Part shown: one piece after another, positions 17,021 to 26,046 of the stretch
How the letters are laid out: the number at the start of each line of letters is the position of its first letter
Numbering within the stretch: the stretch's first letter is position 1
Assembly: GCF_011378905.1 (NCBI RefSeq)
Contig: NZ_WTPY01000023.1
Span: 1-64,000 of the forward strand
Reading direction: 5' to 3'
DNA: 64,000 nucleotides
Origin: Paraglaciecola sp. 20A4
Lineage (GTDB): Bacteria > Pseudomonadota > Gammaproteobacteria > Enterobacterales > Alteromonadaceae
Translations under genes and position numbers: made by a program
Notes under the pieces: model-generated
Databases searched by the model: none
The model's input: the letters and a program-made list of their open reading frames with translations, nothing else
What the model was told of the DNA's origin: nothing

Positions 17021-19363
17021 GTGAAAATTACTAAAGAAATCTTTCGTCCGACATTACTCAGCGTGTCGCTTGCCGCATTATTTACCGTGAACCCCACCTT
17101 TGCTCAAGATACCGATAGTTTGGCAGCAGATGAGCCAGCGGAAAAGATTCAAGTCATGGGTCGCCGAATTTCAGAAACAGAAGTGGCGATCGGTACCGAC
17201 GAAGTGACCAATACCCTAGCCGTTACCCGCGAAGCGCTGCTATCTGCACCCGGCGGGATTTCAGGTTTAAAGATGTTAGAAAGCCTGCCGGGCTTTAATG
17301 TTCAAACTGATGGAGCATTAGGCTTATATGAATTTGGTAACTCAGTTAATGTACGAGCGTTTAATTTAAGCCAGATGGGCTTTGTGTTAAACGGTGTGCC
17401 AATGGGCCGTTCAGATGCGTTTGGTGGTAGCCCAATTTTCAGATACGTAGATAACGAAAACCTAGCGTCCGTAGTTGCCTCGCCTGGGGCCGGCGATGTG
17501 TCAGCTCCTAGTTATTCGACCTTAGGGCCAATTGCATCTTATTATTCTGTTGATCCATCAGATCAAATGGGCGGCATGATGTCGTTAACCATTGGCGATG
17601 ATGACTTACAACGCTCATTTATAAAACTAGAAACGGGGGATTTAGACGGATTCAGGGCTTTTATTAGTCGTTCAAAAACCGACAGTGATTTATGGCGCGG
17701 TCCAGGCACAATCGACCGAGAGCACATTGAAGGTAAAGCCGTTTATACCTTTAGCCCAGAAACGTCGTTGGAATTTAGTTATGTAGCAAATGATTTTTTT
17801 GATTATGACTCGCCTTCTGGTACTGCGGCTACCTTTGCAGATAATTATTACTATAGCTACGAAGACTCCATTCCTGAGGGCTGTATTTCTGCCCAACCAG
17901 AGGTATACGATTATAATCAAGACGGCAGTATCGACCAAACTGATTTTACCCCTGTATTTACTGGCAGCAATTGCACTAGCTACTATGAAGACCGAGTAAA
18001 CGTGCGCGATGACAAATTATATTCACTGCAACTTGATACCTACCTAACAGATAACTTGCAATTTACCGGTACCTATTATTTTGAGGATAAAGACGGCTAC
18101 GGAGTTTCACCGGATACTTACGGTAATACCTTAGGGATTTATGAACGCCAAGCTGCAGCAGGCTTAGATGTGGTGCACCCCCGTGGAGTGCAATATGGTT
18201 TATCGTCAGTGGGTGGTGACCGTAAAGGCTTCGTGGCTGATTTTAGTTTAGAGCTTGAAAATAACCACATTGAATTTGGTGGCTGGCGCGAAAAAGACAC
18301 GTACCACCGTACACAACAGCGCCTAAACAAAACTGCCGGCAGTGCAGATGGTGACGTAATTTGGGATGAAGTGGCTTACTACCGCCGTGACTACACCTCG
18401 GTCCGTGAAACTACCCAGTTGTATTTAAAAGATACCATCAGCCTGCTAGATGATGATTTAAAGCTTCAGGTTGGTGTGAAGTCGCTGAATGTTGATTATT
18501 CTTTAGATGGCTATCGTGATTACAACGATTATGAGATTAATAGTGAAGCGGGTTATGGCCCTCAATCGGTTGGGGGTAAATTTAGCAATCATTTTTTACC
18601 TTCGTTAGGAGCGGTTTACACGCTAAACGATACCGATCAAATATTTGCTTCGTACTCACAGAATTATGCGTTACCCAGTGGCACGGATGATATATACGAT
18701 AACGCGGTTAGCTTTGAACCTGAGACCCCAGAGGGTGAAGAGGCCGATAATTACGAGTTAGGTTACCGTACTAATCAAGAAAGCTTCAATGCCGCCATCG
18801 CATTGTTCTATACCCGTTTTGATAACCGGCTTTTTGAGAGTAATGTTTTTAACCCCGCTACGCAGCAACCTGAAGGTTTTTATATTAATGGCGGCGCCTC
18901 AGAAGCCTATGGTTTTGAATTAACCGGTGTGTACCAACCTGAAACGTTTAATAAAGAACTCTATTTAAACGCAAATATCTCATACAAACATGCAACGTTG
19001 ATTGATGGTTTTGATAGCAACGCTGCGGGCAATAAATTGGCCGACAGCCCAGATTGGTTAATGACGGGAGGCATTACATACGAGCCTACAGAATGGATAG
19101 TGGCAAATGTGTCAGCTAAATACACAAGTAGCCGCTTTACTGATTATGGTGAAACTTATGAAATGGACAGTTACACCACCGTTAGTGCGTATGTTGATTT
19201 AGGCGGTATTAACCCGTTTGGTATGCCAGAAAATGTTAGCTTACGTTTTAATGTAGACAACTTGTTCGACAAAGAAGTATTGTCGTTTGCGTTTGTTGGT
19301 TCAGCTTTTTATCGTCCGCTGAGCCCACGTAATTTTCAAGCATCGTTAACGGTAGCATTTTAA
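17021..19363 (+). CDS. TonB-dependent receptor linked to a dipeptidase
   Basis: About 780 residues from the GTG start chosen here. The frame stays open to an ATG at 16940, but the GTG at 17021 has AGGAA about 10 bases upstream and begins a proper signal peptide (VKITKEIFRPTLLSVSLAALFTVNPTFAQ). A TonB-box-like EKIQVMGRR follows, then a plug (GLKMLESLPGFNVQTDGALGLYEFGNSVNVRAFNLSQMGFVLNGVPMGRSDAFGG) and a barrel ending ...RNFQASLTVAF. The membrane dipeptidase gene starts 18 bases after its stop, so the two form an operon. This points to import of a dipeptide or similar amide compound that is hydrolysed in the periplasm. Confidence 0.9.
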   Translation: MKITKEIFRPTLLSVSLAALFTVNPTFAQDTDSLAADEPAEKIQVMGRRISETEVAIGTDEVTNTLAVTREALLSAPGGISGLKMLESLPGFNVQTDGALGLYEFGNSVNVRAFNLSQMGFVLNGVPMGRSDAFGGSPIFRYVDNENLASVVASPGAGDVSAPSYSTLGPIASYYSVDPSDQMGGMMSLTIGDDDLQRSFIKLETGDLDGFRAFISRSKTDSDLWRGPGTIDREHIEGKAVYTFSPETSLEFSYVANDFFDYDSPSGTAATFADNYYYSYEDSIPEGCISAQPEVYDYNQDGSIDQTDFTPVFTGSNCTSYYEDRVNVRDDKLYSLQLDTYLTDNLQFTGTYYFEDKDGYGVSPDTYGNTLGIYERQAAAGLDVVHPRGVQYGLSSVGGDRKGFVADFSLELENNHIEFGGWREKDTYHRTQQRLNKTAGSADGDVIWDEVAYYRRDYTSVRETTQLYLKDTISLLDDDLKLQVGVKSLNVDYSLDGYRDYNDYEINSEAGYGPQSVGGKFSNHFLPSLGAVYTLNDTDQIFASYSQNYALPSGTDDIYDNAVSFEPETPEGEEADNYELGYRTNQESFNAAIALFYTRFDNRLFESNVFNPATQQPEGFYINGGASEAYGFELTGVYQPETFNKELYLNANISYKHATLIDGFDSNAAGNKLADSPDWLMTGGITYEPTEWIVANVSAKYTSSRFTDYGETYEMDSYTTVSAYVDLGGINPFGMPENVSLRFNVDNLFDKEVLSFAFVGSAFYRPLSPRNFQASLTVAF

Positions 19364-19380
19364 TTAATACGGGAAAACAC

Positions 19381-20592
19381 ATGTATAAATTGAACAAACA
19401 GTTCGTATCAGTCGCACTTGGCTTATTGATGTGGCAGACAGCGGGGGCTGTTACCCTTGAGGAGGCAACCGCTATACAACGCCAAATCGTGACGTTAGAT
19501 ACGCACTTAGATACGCCGGCTAATCTCGTGGTGCCGGGCTTTGATATTCTTGAACGTCACTCCTATGGGCATGACTTTTCACAAGTCGATGTCCCCAGAA
19601 TGCAAGAAGGCGCATTAGATGGTGGCTTCTGGGCTATTTACTCACCCCAAGGTGAGCTGACTAAAATAGGTTATGAGCAAAGCCGTGATACCGCGTTGTT
19701 ACGTGCATTAGCAATCCGTACCATGGTGACAGCGAACCCTGAAATATTCGAATTTGCAACGCAAGCTAGTGATGCTCAAGAGATAAAAAAGAGTGCCAAG
19801 CATATTGTATATATGAGCATGGAAAATTCGTACCCCTTGGGCACGGATATCAGTTTGCTGGAGACTTTTTATAAGTTTGGTCTGCGTATGACGGGGCCAG
19901 TACATTTTAAGAATAATCAATTTGGTGATAGCTCTACAGATCCTGATGGCCCTAAATGGGACGGTCTGTCACCTTTAGGTGAGCAGTTAGTCGTTGAAGC
20001 TAATCGACTTGGCATCGTTCTAGACGGTTCACATGCTCATGATGAAACAGTAAAAGACATGATCCGCTTGTCAAAAACGCCGATTATCTTGTCGCATACA
20101 GGGAGTAAAGCTATTTACGATCATCCGCGTAATGTTGACGATGAGTTGCTTAAAATGCTCGCTGCATCAGGCGGTGTTATTCAAATGAACGCGTACAGTG
20201 AATACCTAGAAGCATTGCCTGCTGATCCTAAGCGTAAAGAAGCCTTTAAAGGGTTAATGAAGTTGGTAAAAGACGGTAGCGATCGTGAAATCATCCTTGA
20301 AAAACGTCGTGAAATTGAACATGAGCATCCTGCGGTAAAAGCCTCATTTGAGGTTTATATGAATCACTTCTTACATGCTTTAAAGGTTGTTGGGCCAAAA
20401 CATGTAGGTATTGGCGCTGACTGGGATGGTGGCGGTGGTGTTGATGGCATGATGGATGTGGTTAATTTGCCAATGATTACTCAGCGCTTATTAGATGAGG
20501 GTTACAACAAAGAAGACCTAGCCAATATTTGGGGGGCTAATGCCCTACGTGTTTTACAGCAGGCTCAAGATTATGCAGCAAACGAAAAATAA
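19381..20592 (+). CDS. membrane dipeptidase, peptidase family M19
   Basis: 403 residues with a signal peptide (MYKLNKQFVSVALGLLMWQTAGA). Family M19 (renal dipeptidase) zinc-site motifs are visible: DTHLDTP (~41) in place of the usual DGHNDLP, an ENS segment (~145) carrying the bridging Glu, LDGSHAHD (~220), ILSHTGSKAIYDHPRNVDD (~243) and HVGIGADWDGGG (~345). These enzymes are di-zinc periplasmic or membrane dipeptidases that cleave L,D- or L,L-dipeptides and related amides. The operon with the upstream TonB receptor suggests that imported dipeptide-like substrates are split in the periplasm. Confidence 0.92.
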   Translation: MYKLNKQFVSVALGLLMWQTAGAVTLEEATAIQRQIVTLDTHLDTPANLVVPGFDILERHSYGHDFSQVDVPRMQEGALDGGFWAIYSPQGELTKIGYEQSRDTALLRALAIRTMVTANPEIFEFATQASDAQEIKKSAKHIVYMSMENSYPLGTDISLLETFYKFGLRMTGPVHFKNNQFGDSSTDPDGPKWDGLSPLGEQLVVEANRLGIVLDGSHAHDETVKDMIRLSKTPIILSHTGSKAIYDHPRNVDDELLKMLAASGGVIQMNAYSEYLEALPADPKRKEAFKGLMKLVKDGSDREIILEKRREIEHEHPAVKASFEVYMNHFLHALKVVGPKHVGIGADWDGGGGVDGMMDVVNLPMITQRLLDEGYNKEDLANIWGANALRVLQQAQDYAANEK

Positions 20593-20655
20593 AAATAATA
20601 AAGTTTGTTTATTTGGTTAGCAATTGGCGTTAAGTGGGTTGTTCGCATTGTTAAA

Positions 20656-20690
20656 CACTCGCCCCTGTATTTGCATGCATTGGGCGAGTG
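20656..20690. terminator. stem-loop between convergent genes
   Basis: 9-bp stem CACTCGCCC / GGGCGAGTG with a 17-base loop, between the dipeptidase stop and the pagL-like stop. There is no strong T-run; it is probably a shared transcription end. Confidence 0.5.
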
Positions 20691-20724
20691 CATTAAGCCT
20701 ATGTATCCTGCGGATAGGCAACAA

Positions 20725-21267
20725 CTAGAAATAAATTGCATAGGAGACATTGAGAAAATCAACGCCTGGATTTCGATCGTTTAAACCGCCGTTTGAATAA
20801 TGCATGTATCGTAGCGCCACAGATTGATCCATGTTGTCACCAAAATCGGTGACTAAGCCTAACCGGTCTTCAAATTGGTAATGAGAGCCAATATCCTTAC
20901 CTGCAAAGCGGGTGTCTTCAACTAATGATACACCGATACCAAACTCCCATCTCAGAGGATATTTATTGGCTATAGTAGCGAACTGTTTAGAAAATACCGG
21001 TGAAATGGCCATGGCGTAATTGGTTTCATGGCTATTTTGTTCGCCAAATTCCCAAAAATTAACACTTACTTCCCAATACAAATCTAGGTTTCCTAACCAT
21101 TTTATTTGCGTAAGTTGGGTTGCGTAGGGTCGATAAGCTAATCGTATTCCTTGAATATCGTCTGAGCCCAAAAGGTAATCTACCGCAATGCCTTGTTTTG
21201 CTGCTTGCGCGGTTGGTGTAATAAAGTAGCTGCCGAGTAGGGCGATAATGATGAATAATGTACGCAT
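20725..21267 (-). CDS. pagL: PagL-like lipid A 3-O-deacylase (acyloxyacyl hydrolase)
   Basis: 180 residues with a signal peptide (MRTLFIIIALLGSYFITPTAQA) and a small outer-membrane beta-barrel pattern ending in a terminal Phe (NVSYAIYF). Near the C-terminus RYMHYSNGGLNDRNPGVDF matches the PagL active-site region, in which His and Ser of HxSN and a following Glu form the catalytic triad. Here the His and Ser are present, but the acidic residue after NPG-V is Asp instead of Glu. PagL removes the 3-linked acyl chain of lipid A in the outer membrane. Annotation by family is firm; activity with Asp is uncertain. Confidence 0.8.
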   Translation of the reverse strand: MRTLFIIIALLGSYFITPTAQAAKQGIAVDYLLGSDDIQGIRLAYRPYATQLTQIKWLGNLDLYWEVSVNFWEFGEQNSHETNYAMAISPVFSKQFATIANKYPLRWEFGIGVSLVEDTRFAGKDIGSHYQFEDRLGLVTDFGDNMDQSVALRYMHYSNGGLNDRNPGVDFLNVSYAIYF

Positions 21268-21579
21268 GAGTGTGTCCGTATTTAAATTAATGTGTGAATA
21301 CTAAATAGGGACGATTAAGATAATAAATTGGTTTTATCATCACAAATATTCGACTTTACCGTTCGGTATAATAGAACGTTTTGTGTTTTTAATAGCTTAA
21401 CTTGTTTATATATACATTTTTTTATTATTTTAGTTATATTTATTTACCATTCTAAACAATGGTTTTACATGACACGTTATTTGACAGGCTAAATTCCGTT
21501 TGGGTGCATTGAATTATTGCTATTGGTACACTTGAATTTATATATAGGTTTGTAAGGTGTTTAAAACAGGGGTAGGTGC
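21268..21579. other. AT-rich divergent intergenic region
   Basis: 312 bases holding the promoters of the pagL-like gene and the unknown gene at 21580. A CGTTC...GAACG inverted repeat surrounds a TATAAT-like box near 21360-21380. The section 21385-21450 is very AT-rich. No gene seen. Confidence 0.4.
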
Positions 21580-22107
21580 TTGGCGAAACTCAGTAGTAGC
21601 GAACAAGAAAAAGTCGAGCTTGAGCACCAGGCGGCTAAAATTTTTATGCGTTGTTATGAGCGTGATAGCGGTCATGAAATTCGCCACCTTTGGCATAACC
21701 GCCCCAGTAAGCCAGATGTGTCCTGTCGCTTGGAAGGGGAACGTTTAGATCTCGAAATTGCCCATTTATACGGTAGCGAATTGGAAGCCAAGCAGATACT
21801 AGGTCGTGAGCTAAATGAAGAAACCTGTTTAGAGTTGCGAAATCTCGATAGTATGACTCAGCCTGAAGAGCGATTGCTCAAAGCATTGAACCGCATCCTG
21901 TACAACAAGTCTCTAAAGCACTATCGCTCTGAGCGTGTTTGGTTGGTTATTCGTAATGCCCATCCAGCATGGGATAGAACGCAAATAGAAGCACTGCGTA
22001 ACAAAATAGATGTGCCACCTAGCCATCCGTTTGAGCAAATATGGATGGTAGGTGACTGGGAAGGAGAAAGCGGCATCATTAAGCTGTTTCCCTGTGCATT
22101 ACACTAA
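21580..22107 (+). CDS. uncharacterised protein, possible nuclease-like fold
   Basis: 175 residues from a TTG start preceded by AGGGG about 7 bases upstream. No signal peptide or membrane segment. I do not recognise the family. Residues ~44-63 (KPDVSCRLEGERLDLEIAHLYG) have the spacing of a PD-(D/E)xK nuclease core (PD, then a second strand with E-I-A), but the usual lysine is Ala. A basic, Trp-rich C-terminal half (YRSERVWLVIRNAHPAWD, FEQIWMVGDWEGESGIIKLFP) follows. It stands alone between unrelated genes. The reading frame and coding bias look real; the nuclease idea is only a pattern. Confidence 0.7.
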   Translation: MAKLSSSEQEKVELEHQAAKIFMRCYERDSGHEIRHLWHNRPSKPDVSCRLEGERLDLEIAHLYGSELEAKQILGRELNEETCLELRNLDSMTQPEERLLKALNRILYNKSLKHYRSERVWLVIRNAHPAWDRTQIEALRNKIDVPPSHPFEQIWMVGDWEGESGIIKLFPCALH

Positions 22108-22148
22108 TACCTTTGCTCAGTTTCACTTTATATTTCAATTTGTTTACG

Positions 22149-22550
22149 TTAAATGTCGTTCGACAGCTTATAGTCGAGCTCGCGCCATCTGAGTGTGCCC
22201 CCGGCTAGCGAAAATACCTGTTTAAATCCCATATGTAACAATGATTCTGCTGCTAGTGCTGAGCGCCCGCCTGAGCGACAGTAAAGCAATATATTTTGCT
22301 GGGCTAGCCACGCGGTTGGATCAGCTTTATTCTCACATACGGCCAAACCACTCAGCTTGGCTTCAAGCAGACCTCGGGGTATGACGAGTGCACCGGGTAG
22401 AATACCTGACTGACATTCATCGGCTTCACGAACATCGACTAAAATAGGATATTTTTCCGGCGTTTTTGCATATTCCTCACACGTAACCTCTTTGATGATT
22501 TGCCTGACGTGATCAATATACTGCGAATAATCTAATACTTTGTTTTGCAT
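22149..22550 (-). CDS. rhodanese-like sulfurtransferase
   Basis: 133 residues, single rhodanese domain. ILVDVREADECQSGILPGALVIPRG (~34-60) and the active-site loop YCRSGGRSALAAESL (~95-108) with the catalytic Cys are present, followed by GFKQVFSLAGGTLRWRE. It moves sulfane sulfur between small thiols and proteins. The gene starts 10 bases after the TSUP exporter gene ends (same strand), and both are opposite a persulfide-dioxygenase-like hydrolase, so a role in sulfide/persulfide handling is likely. Confidence 0.9.
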   Translation of the reverse strand: MQNKVLDYSQYIDHVRQIIKEVTCEEYAKTPEKYPILVDVREADECQSGILPGALVIPRGLLEAKLSGLAVCENKADPTAWLAQQNILLYCRSGGRSALAAESLLHMGFKQVFSLAGGTLRWRELDYKLSNDI

Positions 22551-22560
22551 TGTTATTACC

Positions 22561-23316
22561 TCAATAAAATAAGTTAGCTAGCAGCCAAATCGCCACGACT
22601 ACTATAAGAATGGAAAATCCACGTTTGAGTTTATGTTGATCTAGGTGTGAAGATATCGACTGCCCCGCTAAGACAGATATGGCACCTACGCCGGCCATCG
22701 TTAAAATAATCAGCCAGTTTAACTCAGGGGCTTGGTCGCTAAGCGCAATAGAAGTAAAAGCCGTGGCCGAGTTAATGACGATTAGCAGCAGACTATTGGA
22801 TACCGCACTTTGCATATTTGCACCGGCAAAAATGACCAAAGCCGGCACGATTAAGAAGCCACCACCAACACCCACCACGCCAGTGATAAGCCCCACCGTT
22901 GCTGCGGCACTTAGCAATGCCCATGTACTCGGTGATTTGCCAGAAGTAGGTGGCTTATCGGCAAACATTTTTATCGCAACAACAGCCATAATAACAACGA
23001 GTAGAACAGTTTGACTGCCTGGCGGCATCCATATCCCTAGCCGTGCCCCTAAAGCGGCAAATGGCAAGCTCACAATACCAAAACTGGTAATTATGCGTTT
23101 GTCGAGGGCGCCGTTTCGATAGGCTCTTATACTGCCGACAGTCGCAATTATACCGACTATGATCATTGAGCTGGTTATGGCACTTTTTTCATCCAGACCA
23201 AGGAAAAGGGTTAACGCGGGAACAGTTAATATTGAGCCACCTGCACCGAGCAGTCCTAAACTAAGGCCAATTAAACCAGCGCTTACTAGCAACATCAGAT
23301 ACATAAACTTGTACAT
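22561..23316 (-). CDS. TSUP (TauE/SafE) family sulfite/sulfur-anion exporter
   Basis: 251 residues with about eight hydrophobic segments. Two TSUP repeats are visible, GLSLGLLGAGGSILTVPALTLFLG (~17-40) and GLITGVVGVGGGFLIVPALVIFAGANMQSAVSNSLLLIVINS (~140-180), both with the G-x-G-G-(S/G)-x-(L/I)-x-V-P-x-L signature. The family moves sulfite, thiosulfate or other anions across the inner membrane. Next to a rhodanese and a persulfide-dioxygenase-like enzyme it most likely exports the sulfite made from persulfide. Confidence 0.9.
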   Translation of the reverse strand: MYKFMYLMLLVSAGLIGLSLGLLGAGGSILTVPALTLFLGLDEKSAITSSMIIVGIIATVGSIRAYRNGALDKRIITSFGIVSLPFAALGARLGIWMPPGSQTVLLVVIMAVVAIKMFADKPPTSGKSPSTWALLSAAATVGLITGVVGVGGGFLIVPALVIFAGANMQSAVSNSLLLIVINSATAFTSIALSDQAPELNWLIILTMAGVGAISVLAGQSISSHLDQHKLKRGFSILIVVVAIWLLANLFY

Positions 23317-23331
23317 ACTTTAATTAATATT

Positions 23332-23348
23332 GTATATTTGCAATATAC
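23332..23348. promoter_or_regulatory. palindromic candidate operator of the sulfur-detox genes
   Basis: Perfect inverted repeat GTATATT-TGC-AATATAC in the 65-base gap between the divergent exporter and hydrolase genes. AT-rich palindromes of this kind bind BigR/SqrR-type ArsR repressors in other bacteria with the same gene pair. No such regulator gene is in the window, so the regulator here is unassigned. Confidence 0.55.
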
Positions 23349-23381
23349 GATATTTATATATGATTAAGCAAGGAGTTAATT

Positions 23382-24248
23382 ATGGCGGTTCAAGTTAACG
23401 GTTTTTTTCATGAAGGAACGGGCACCATTAGTTACATAGTGGTTGATAATGAGCGCAGACACGCGGTGATAATAGACAGCGTACTGGATTTTGATCTTTC
23501 ATCTGGAGAAGTAAGTGCAGAATTTGCGGATAAGCAATTAGCCTTTTTACGCGATAATAAATTACAACTTGATTGGATTTTAGACACCCATGCTCATGCT
23601 GACCATTTGAGTGCAGCTAATTATTTACGCACTAAAACATCGGTTAAAACTGTTATTGGCGAGGGGATTAAGATTGTCGAAGATCATTTTGCTAAAACGT
23701 TTAACCATGAAAGTCAGTCGACCCACTTATACCAAGCGTTTGACCGCTTATTAACAGAAGGGGAAACATTAGATTTTGGCTCTGCATCATTACAAGGAAT
23801 GAGCACGCCAGGGCACACCAGTGACAGCCAAAGCTATGTGATAGAAGATAATATATTTGTCGGTGATACTTTATTTATGCCAGATGGCGGAACTGCCCGT
23901 TGTGATTTTCCTGGTGGCGATGCTGGATTATTGTGGGATAGCATCAGTCGAATTCATCAATTACCTGCACATTACAAAATTTGGGTCTGCCACGATTATC
24001 AGCCCCAAGGCCGCGAGTTGCGTTATCAGACGACCGTAGGTGAGAGTCGTTCTTCAAATATCCATGTAAATTCCCAAATGGATAAAGCGCAATATGTGGC
24101 ATTACGAAACACTCGGGACAAAACCCTTGCGGTGCCCAAATTATTGTACCCCTCCTTGCAGGTAAACTTGCAATCAGGCGTATTGCCAGAGCCTGAGAGT
24201 AACGGTATGCGGTATATTAAAATTCCGTTAACGGATAACACTCATTAA
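23382..24248 (+). CDS. MBL-fold hydrolase, persulfide dioxygenase-like (Blh/ETHE1 type)
   Basis: 288 residues with a good ribosome site (AAGGAG, 7 bases upstream). The metallo-beta-lactamase motif THAHADHLSAA (~65) has the HxHxDH metal set, with STPGHTSDSQSY (~145), VGDTLFMPDGGTARCDFPGG (~162) and CHDY (~205) completing the site. The overall order matches the ETHE1/Blh persulfide dioxygenases that turn glutathione persulfide into sulfite. The neighbouring rhodanese and TSUP exporter support this. It ends 8 bases from the convergent response regulator gene. Confidence 0.88.
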   Translation: MAVQVNGFFHEGTGTISYIVVDNERRHAVIIDSVLDFDLSSGEVSAEFADKQLAFLRDNKLQLDWILDTHAHADHLSAANYLRTKTSVKTVIGEGIKIVEDHFAKTFNHESQSTHLYQAFDRLLTEGETLDFGSASLQGMSTPGHTSDSQSYVIEDNIFVGDTLFMPDGGTARCDFPGGDAGLLWDSISRIHQLPAHYKIWVCHDYQPQGRELRYQTTVGESRSSNIHVNSQMDKAQYVALRNTRDKTLAVPKLLYPSLQVNLQSGVLPEPESNGMRYIKIPLTDNTH

Positions 24249-24255
24249 CTGTTGG

Positions 24256-25878
24256 TTATAAAGGAAATTTACTGGGTGCTCTTTCTACTTTTTTGCCTAT
24301 TTCCTCTAGCCGTTTAAGATTATTGGGGCTCATTTGGCGACGAGAAAGTTCTTTTAAAAATTGAGCCGTATTAAGGCTTTGATATTTTGCCTCACCTGAT
24401 TCGACTAGGCTTTGCAGTAAATTTAAGCTAAAAGCGACCTCCCGAGGGAAGAGTAAATAGGCTTGATAAAAGTCTTGTGTGGCTTTTTGATAATCGTGTT
24501 TTACATAATGTTCTAAGCCGGTCTTGTTCAGACTCATGGCTTCAGGCCTGCGCTCGCCGATGGTCTCTTCGCGCTTCACCACTATCATATTGGCAACAGT
24601 TGCTTCGTTGCCATCTTCAATTTGTTCTAAACGTGCTTTACACAAAGCTAATATTTCACTGGCTTTAAGGTCATTGCCAATACCTTTCCAAGCAGAAACC
24701 GCGTCGGTCATTTGCATGATGTCATTACTGTCAATGTCGTCCATGCCTTCTCTTTGCAGTATTTCAGTGGCTTTGTCTACATCCCCAGCCATCACTGCTA
24801 AAGCGGCGAATAAAAAGTCTTTTTTAATCACTAGCTTCTGGTCTTGGTTTTTGCGCCCCGCAGAGCCAATTAAAAATTTAGCGACTTGTAAGGTTTTATC
24901 TCGTTCGTTGGCTTTTTTGCCCTCGGCTTCTTGCAAGTAACAGCGTGCTAAATCGAGGGTTAATTCATCGAAACGTTCTCGGATCCCACGATTTGACTCG
25001 CGCTTTTTCTCAAGTAATTGAATGGCTTCGCTGTTGCGTTCTTGGGCTTGAAATATATAGGCTTTTAAGCGGGCCGCCGAAACTGACATTTCTCCTTCAC
25101 GGATCTTATCTATGTGGTCTTCTGCTTGAGCATATTGATTATTTCTAATACAAATACGTGCTAGCCATTCTCGTGCTTTATCGCTAGTCAATTGCGTATT
25201 GGTAAGCGTTAACAGCATTTCTTCGCTTTGTTGTATTTGCCCATCTAGATACAGACTTTGAATCAAGCCCCATTTTGCCCATATTATTTTGTCTGAACCG
25301 CGTAACACGTCTTCATACACTTTGGCCGCCTCTTTAAAAAGCTTCACTTTGATAAGTAAGCGAGCTTGTAATTTGACCATTTGACTGCGCATACGGGGAC
25401 GACTATTACGTTCCAGCATGTAGTTTAATTTATCCAAAGCTAAATCAAATTCACCGTCATCCATCAGCTTAAATACGGGCATCAGATAGTGGCGGAAATT
25501 TAGACAAGCTGAGATGTTCTTCTCAATACTGCGGATTGTGTAAGGTTTGATCACAAGTGCATCTGGGTGAACATCGACGATTTGTCCAACGATTATGGGT
25601 AGGCGGTCTGAGGTGATGAAAATAATGCTGGTAGAGCTTTTTAGTAGACCTTGTTCTTGTAATTCTTGGACCACTTCTACGCCATTCTTGTTTTGCCCTA
25701 GGTGGTAATCCATCAATAACAAGTCAATTCGGCGCAGCCTAGCATGGGCTTTTAATTCACGACCATTACTAAAGCAGCCAACCTCGGTGAACCCCATTTC
25801 CATTAAGTGGTTACGTAAATTAATGCGTGCCATGCCGTTGTCTTCAACAATGGCGACTTTAATATCACTAGGAGACAT
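24256..25878 (-). CDS. response regulator with TPR domain (VieB-like)
   Basis: 540 residues. Receiver domain ~1-125: VAIVEDNGMARINLRNHLMEMGF, phospho-acceptor Asp in LLLMDYHLG (~58), FITSD and the conserved Lys in VIKPYT (~109). The rest is alpha-helical with tetratricopeptide-like repeats (~135-510, for example RLLIKVKLFKEAAKVYEDVL and LNKTGLEHYVKHDYQKATQDFYQAYLLFP) and no DNA-binding or output enzyme domain. The arrangement is like Vibrio VieB. It probably works by protein-protein interaction within a phosphorelay. No kinase is adjacent. Confidence 0.88.
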   Translation of the reverse strand: MSPSDIKVAIVEDNGMARINLRNHLMEMGFTEVGCFSNGRELKAHARLRRIDLLLMDYHLGQNKNGVEVVQELQEQGLLKSSTSIIFITSDRLPIIVGQIVDVHPDALVIKPYTIRSIEKNISACLNFRHYLMPVFKLMDDGEFDLALDKLNYMLERNSRPRMRSQMVKLQARLLIKVKLFKEAAKVYEDVLRGSDKIIWAKWGLIQSLYLDGQIQQSEEMLLTLTNTQLTSDKAREWLARICIRNNQYAQAEDHIDKIREGEMSVSAARLKAYIFQAQERNSEAIQLLEKKRESNRGIRERFDELTLDLARCYLQEAEGKKANERDKTLQVAKFLIGSAGRKNQDQKLVIKKDFLFAALAVMAGDVDKATEILQREGMDDIDSNDIMQMTDAVSAWKGIGNDLKASEILALCKARLEQIEDGNEATVANMIVVKREETIGERRPEAMSLNKTGLEHYVKHDYQKATQDFYQAYLLFPREVAFSLNLLQSLVESGEAKYQSLNTAQFLKELSRRQMSPNNLKRLEEIGKKVERAPSKFPL

Positions 25879-26046
25879 GAATTACCTTGGTTGGTAGAGC
25901 GTATTTTTGTTTCATAATCAATAGCATAACAAGGGAAAAAATATAGTCGTATTAATTAACTTAGTCCAGAGGTTATTAACCTAGTGTGCTGAAAACCAGT
26001 CGTCATGTATACAGATGTTGTCAGTTTATAAAATAAATGTTTGAAC

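Noticed and set aside
20725..20770. Small ORF antisense to the pagL-like gene end
   Set aside because: Overlaps the real gene in another frame and lacks any supporting signal.
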